Shown piece by piece: positions 55,482 to 64,000 of a DNA stretch of 64,000 bases. Both the position numbers and the translations under genes were made by a program. The notes under the pieces were generated by a model. The model ran no database searches and was not told the origin of the DNA. It saw only the letters and a list, made by a program, of their open reading frames with translations. Source of the DNA: Plazaster borealis (taxonomy: Eukaryota > Echinodermata > Asteroidea > Forcipulatida > Labidiasteridae); contig CM037460.1 of assembly GCA_021014325.1 (NCBI GenBank), forward strand, positions 22,210,544-22,274,543, written 5' to 3'. Positions within the stretch are counted from its first letter, which is position 1. Every line of letters starts with the position of its first letter.

Positions 55482-56723
55482 GGAGCTTGGAGGTGATTGC
55501 CTCCAATGCCTCTGTTAAGTATCAGGCATGGAAGACAAACATCCTTTGGAAATGTAAACACAAAACTACAAAATGCTTTTTTTTAGTATAAAAGGGTTCG
55601 CCAGTGGCATTTCAATAACAAATTGACTGTGAAAACGTTGAAAGACAACAAATATTGTGAATCTCAAAAATGGAAGCACAAATCAAGTGTTATGTTATTC
55701 TTTACCGTCAGAGGAGAAAAATGTGTACAGATTTCAGGTCGGTCTTTTGTGCGGCAGTACATAAATACACAGAGTTTAACCATCAAGTTTTCAATTCGCC
55801 TTATTGAGATATGGTGGACACTATAGGAGTGCACTGTTTGGTTTGGGTGTATACAGACAAATTTACCAAACCTAATATAGTGTCTTAGTATTGTGTCCAC
55901 CATATCTCAAAATGGCTTATGTGTTCGGCTACAATCAAATGGGGGCCGGCGGAGCTCCGTTCCCCACCAGGTGGCCGGTCAGACTAAGGTCCGTGACCGT
56001 GACCCAAGGAGGATCGTGAGGGCACACCGGGCGAGGGTCCGCCTATGTCGCAGCGGGACCCTTGCCTGGGCGGCGCGGGAGTCCTCCAGGAAGACGGCAG
56101 AGGAACATGTAGGATTCCGCATTTGCGGTGTTCCCGTTCAAACAAAAATAAAAACTTTTACTGAATTATTTAAAAAGGGGCTCCAAGGTCAAATTCAGTT
56201 TCGTGACCCACTCATTTTCAACTCGTCCATCAACCCCTTTGTGGACAAATTAATTATAACAATAAGTGTGTTTAGTTGGTCAATAAATCCAAAGATATAC
56301 TCTAAACCGCTCTGTTGTGCATAGTGGCGTCTTTTTCTAACAGAAAATTTACAAATGATTGGAAAATTTTACAGAGGACTCTGTAGATGGATACAATCTT
56401 GTTACACTAATAACTCGCACACAACACCAAAGCTCACTTTCATGGCTCTGCTTACCGCTGAAATCTGCGCTTGCGATCACCATTCTTTGCTTACAGGACA
56501 AGCCCCGAACGCAATACGGACGCATGGAATTATGTGCGTTGCTTGGCGTGTACTTTCATTCTTAAGCATTGCACACAACGCATTACGCACAATGCACGAT
56601 GGACACTTGGATTTACGACCTAAGCAAAGCACCATAAACTCTATGTCAAAAAAATATTTCTTCTTACCCCAACCTCACACTCGTCTCACCCATATACCAA
56701 CCAACCAACCCCCCCCAAAAAAA

Positions 56724-56766
<43 letters not shown>

Positions 56767-57650
56767 CAAATCAAACCACCCTAACACAGAAATTCTGCAA
56801 GCCCTTAAGAATCACAATATTATCGAAATTCAATGAGGCATACATTTCAAGATTCACACACAAATAGGCAGTTCACTCATGGGTAAGGATCTGAAAACAT
56901 TCCTTAACCACTTCACGTCGGATGACATGTATGCACGCCATATTTTTCTGGACTGGCCTACAGTGGACGGTTTTTTTTCCCCAGAACAACTTTCGGAGCA
57001 CCTTTCAATTCAGGCCTTTGTCCTGTTGTTGTACAAATGTGGCTTACAAGAATGGTTGACAGGGTCCACCATTGTTTATCATTGTATTCGGCTCAAAGGC
57101 AAGTCCAAGCGTTTCCGAAATTCCAGCATACCATGGCAGAATATGGAGAAGCCACCAGAATTTGAGCCACTGTTGGAAGAGATAAGGTTCTCAACCTTGG
57201 TCAATTTCTGCAGTGGCAATCTGTGGCACTGATCAACCATACATGCAAATACAATGACAGGAAAGTGTGGCACGGCTTACTTCACCATTATTTGCATAGC
57301 ATTTACGAGAATTTGAGGCATCTTAGAGTACAGGGATGAGATTTGATGAATGTGAAAATTCCTGAAAAAGTAGTTTGCGGATTCCCCTTTTTAACGTCCC
57401 AGATGTTTCAAATTCAGGAGGTTTACAGACTCTGTGCATTACCAGAAATACAAAACTCCCAGGTTTGGACACAATGTGGACTATTTTTTACATTTGGTGA
57501 CAGCTTTCCTTCTTTCAAGAAGGCTCAAGGTTTGAGAGAAAAAACCCTGAGAAATTACATGCCAGAGAGTAGGCACCTTTTGGAGAGTTTAAAGAAAGGG
57601 TTAGTTATCCACAAGTTGGGGATAGGTTACCAGACATGTAATCCACAGGG
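55482..57650. other. No gene seen: GC-rich patch, MITE fragments, microsatellite
   Basis: 55930-56110 is strongly GC-rich against AT-rich flanks; 56172-56222 is a GGGCTCCAAGG MITE fragment; 56430-56510 resembles the arm of 14580-14822; 56722-56762 is (AAT)n. The 117- and 106-codon frames at 56879-57232 and 57343-57663 show no known motif; TTAACCACTTCACGTCNRATG near 56908 also occurs at 4143, pointing to a repeat. Confidence 0.5.
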
Positions 57651-58102
57651 CACAATTTCATAGAGCTGCTTAACCCTTTAGAGACCATTCATTTCTGTAT
57701 AATCATCACCAACAACTTTTTACTTGTAAAAGTGTCTTTAAAAATCTGAAATTTTGTTTTGTTTTCAGAAACATAGACACTATGTTAACCATGAGAAACA
57801 TTGGAAAATGTCATTTTAGGTCATGACCTTTACTTTGACCTTTCTAGTTGAGTGGAGATCAGATATTGCAGCCGTTTGCGGCCGCTATGGGCATTTTGGT
57901 ACAAGCCGTTTGTGGCCGCTGTGGTCTCTTAAGGGCACAAAAATTAGCTCAGCACAAAAACAATTATGCTTACCGGATTTAGGTTACCAACCAAAACACC
58001 ATGTCACGTGTACCATTTGTGACTGGTATCCTGTTTATTTTGGCTTAGCAGAAATTTGTCAAGCAATATTTTCTGCTTACAGCAACTCTATGAAAATGGG
58101 CC
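57651..58102. mobile_element. Foldback MITE split by another TIR element
   Basis: Host halves 57651-57673 (ATTTCATAGAGCTGCTTAA) and 57936-58102 (to AACTCTATGAAAATGGGCCC). The insert 57674-57935 has ends CCCTTTAGAGACCA and TGGTCTCTTAAGGG next to TTAA, a piggyBac-like end. Confidence 0.72.
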
Positions 58103-58204
58103 CTGATGAGGGGCAAGCTGCAGTAAATAAATACAGGTACCAAAATAAGTCACTTATATGAGGGTTGGGATGTTTTTCTAGACAAGGGCGATCTCCCGGT
58201 GATT

Positions 58205-64000
<5,796 letters not shown>

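Noticed and set aside
56879..57663. Two open frames of 117 and 106 codons as a single-exon gene
   Set aside because: No recognised motif; part of the sequence recurs near 4143, and the second frame ends in a MITE.

Overview
This is a repeat-rich, AT-rich piece of animal nuclear genome. Genes are split into many short exons with GT/AG introns, and introns and spacers are packed with tRNA-derived SINEs, short inverted-repeat DNA transposons (many flanked by TTAA) and a large minisatellite. A membrane receptor built of scavenger-receptor cysteine-rich (SRCR) domains and the SINE/MITE style suggest a marine invertebrate deuterostome. An echinoderm, perhaps a sea star, is my best guess (inference). 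No bacterial or viral genes were seen.

Three genes can be reconstructed exon by exon with consistent reading phase. (1) A TRAF7-like E3 ubiquitin ligase lies on the minus strand from 19283 down to at least 3622. Eleven exons encode a RING finger, TRAF-type zinc fingers, a coiled coil and several WD40 repeats; the 3' end was not found. (2) A six-exon transmembrane SRCR receptor lies on the plus strand, 19934-39319. It has a signal peptide, four SRCR domains with one exon each, a transmembrane segment and a short tail with two PPxY motifs. It is head-to-head with the TRAF7-like gene across about 650 bp that must hold both promoters. (3) The 3' five exons of a PRELID3/slowmo-type mitochondrial lipid-transfer protein lie on the minus strand, 64000 to 58205, and continue beyond the right edge.

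The most striking structure is a 9.6-kb minisatellite of about 30-31 bp units (roughly 310 copies) filling most of the last SRCR intron (29352-38997). It runs directly into the splice acceptor of the last exon, and its unit resembles that acceptor. Part of it is organised as a 2,184-bp higher-order repeat. About 2.8 kb downstream of the last exon is a second, diverged copy of that exon (42157-42532). It keeps the membrane and PPxY coding frame but has a 1-base loss at the splice boundary and has lost its stop.

The rest is layered mobile DNA. It includes a palindrome made of an LTR, a tRNA-Leu primer-binding site and the inverted LTR (4321-4697); hammerhead-ribozyme-like remnants of Penelope-like type (near 5140, 15160 and 16130); a LINE reverse-transcriptase relic split by a TIR element (9660-10860); and several nested insertions that reveal target-site preferences. 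From 42.6 to 58.2 kb I see only repeats and unassigned AT-rich DNA.
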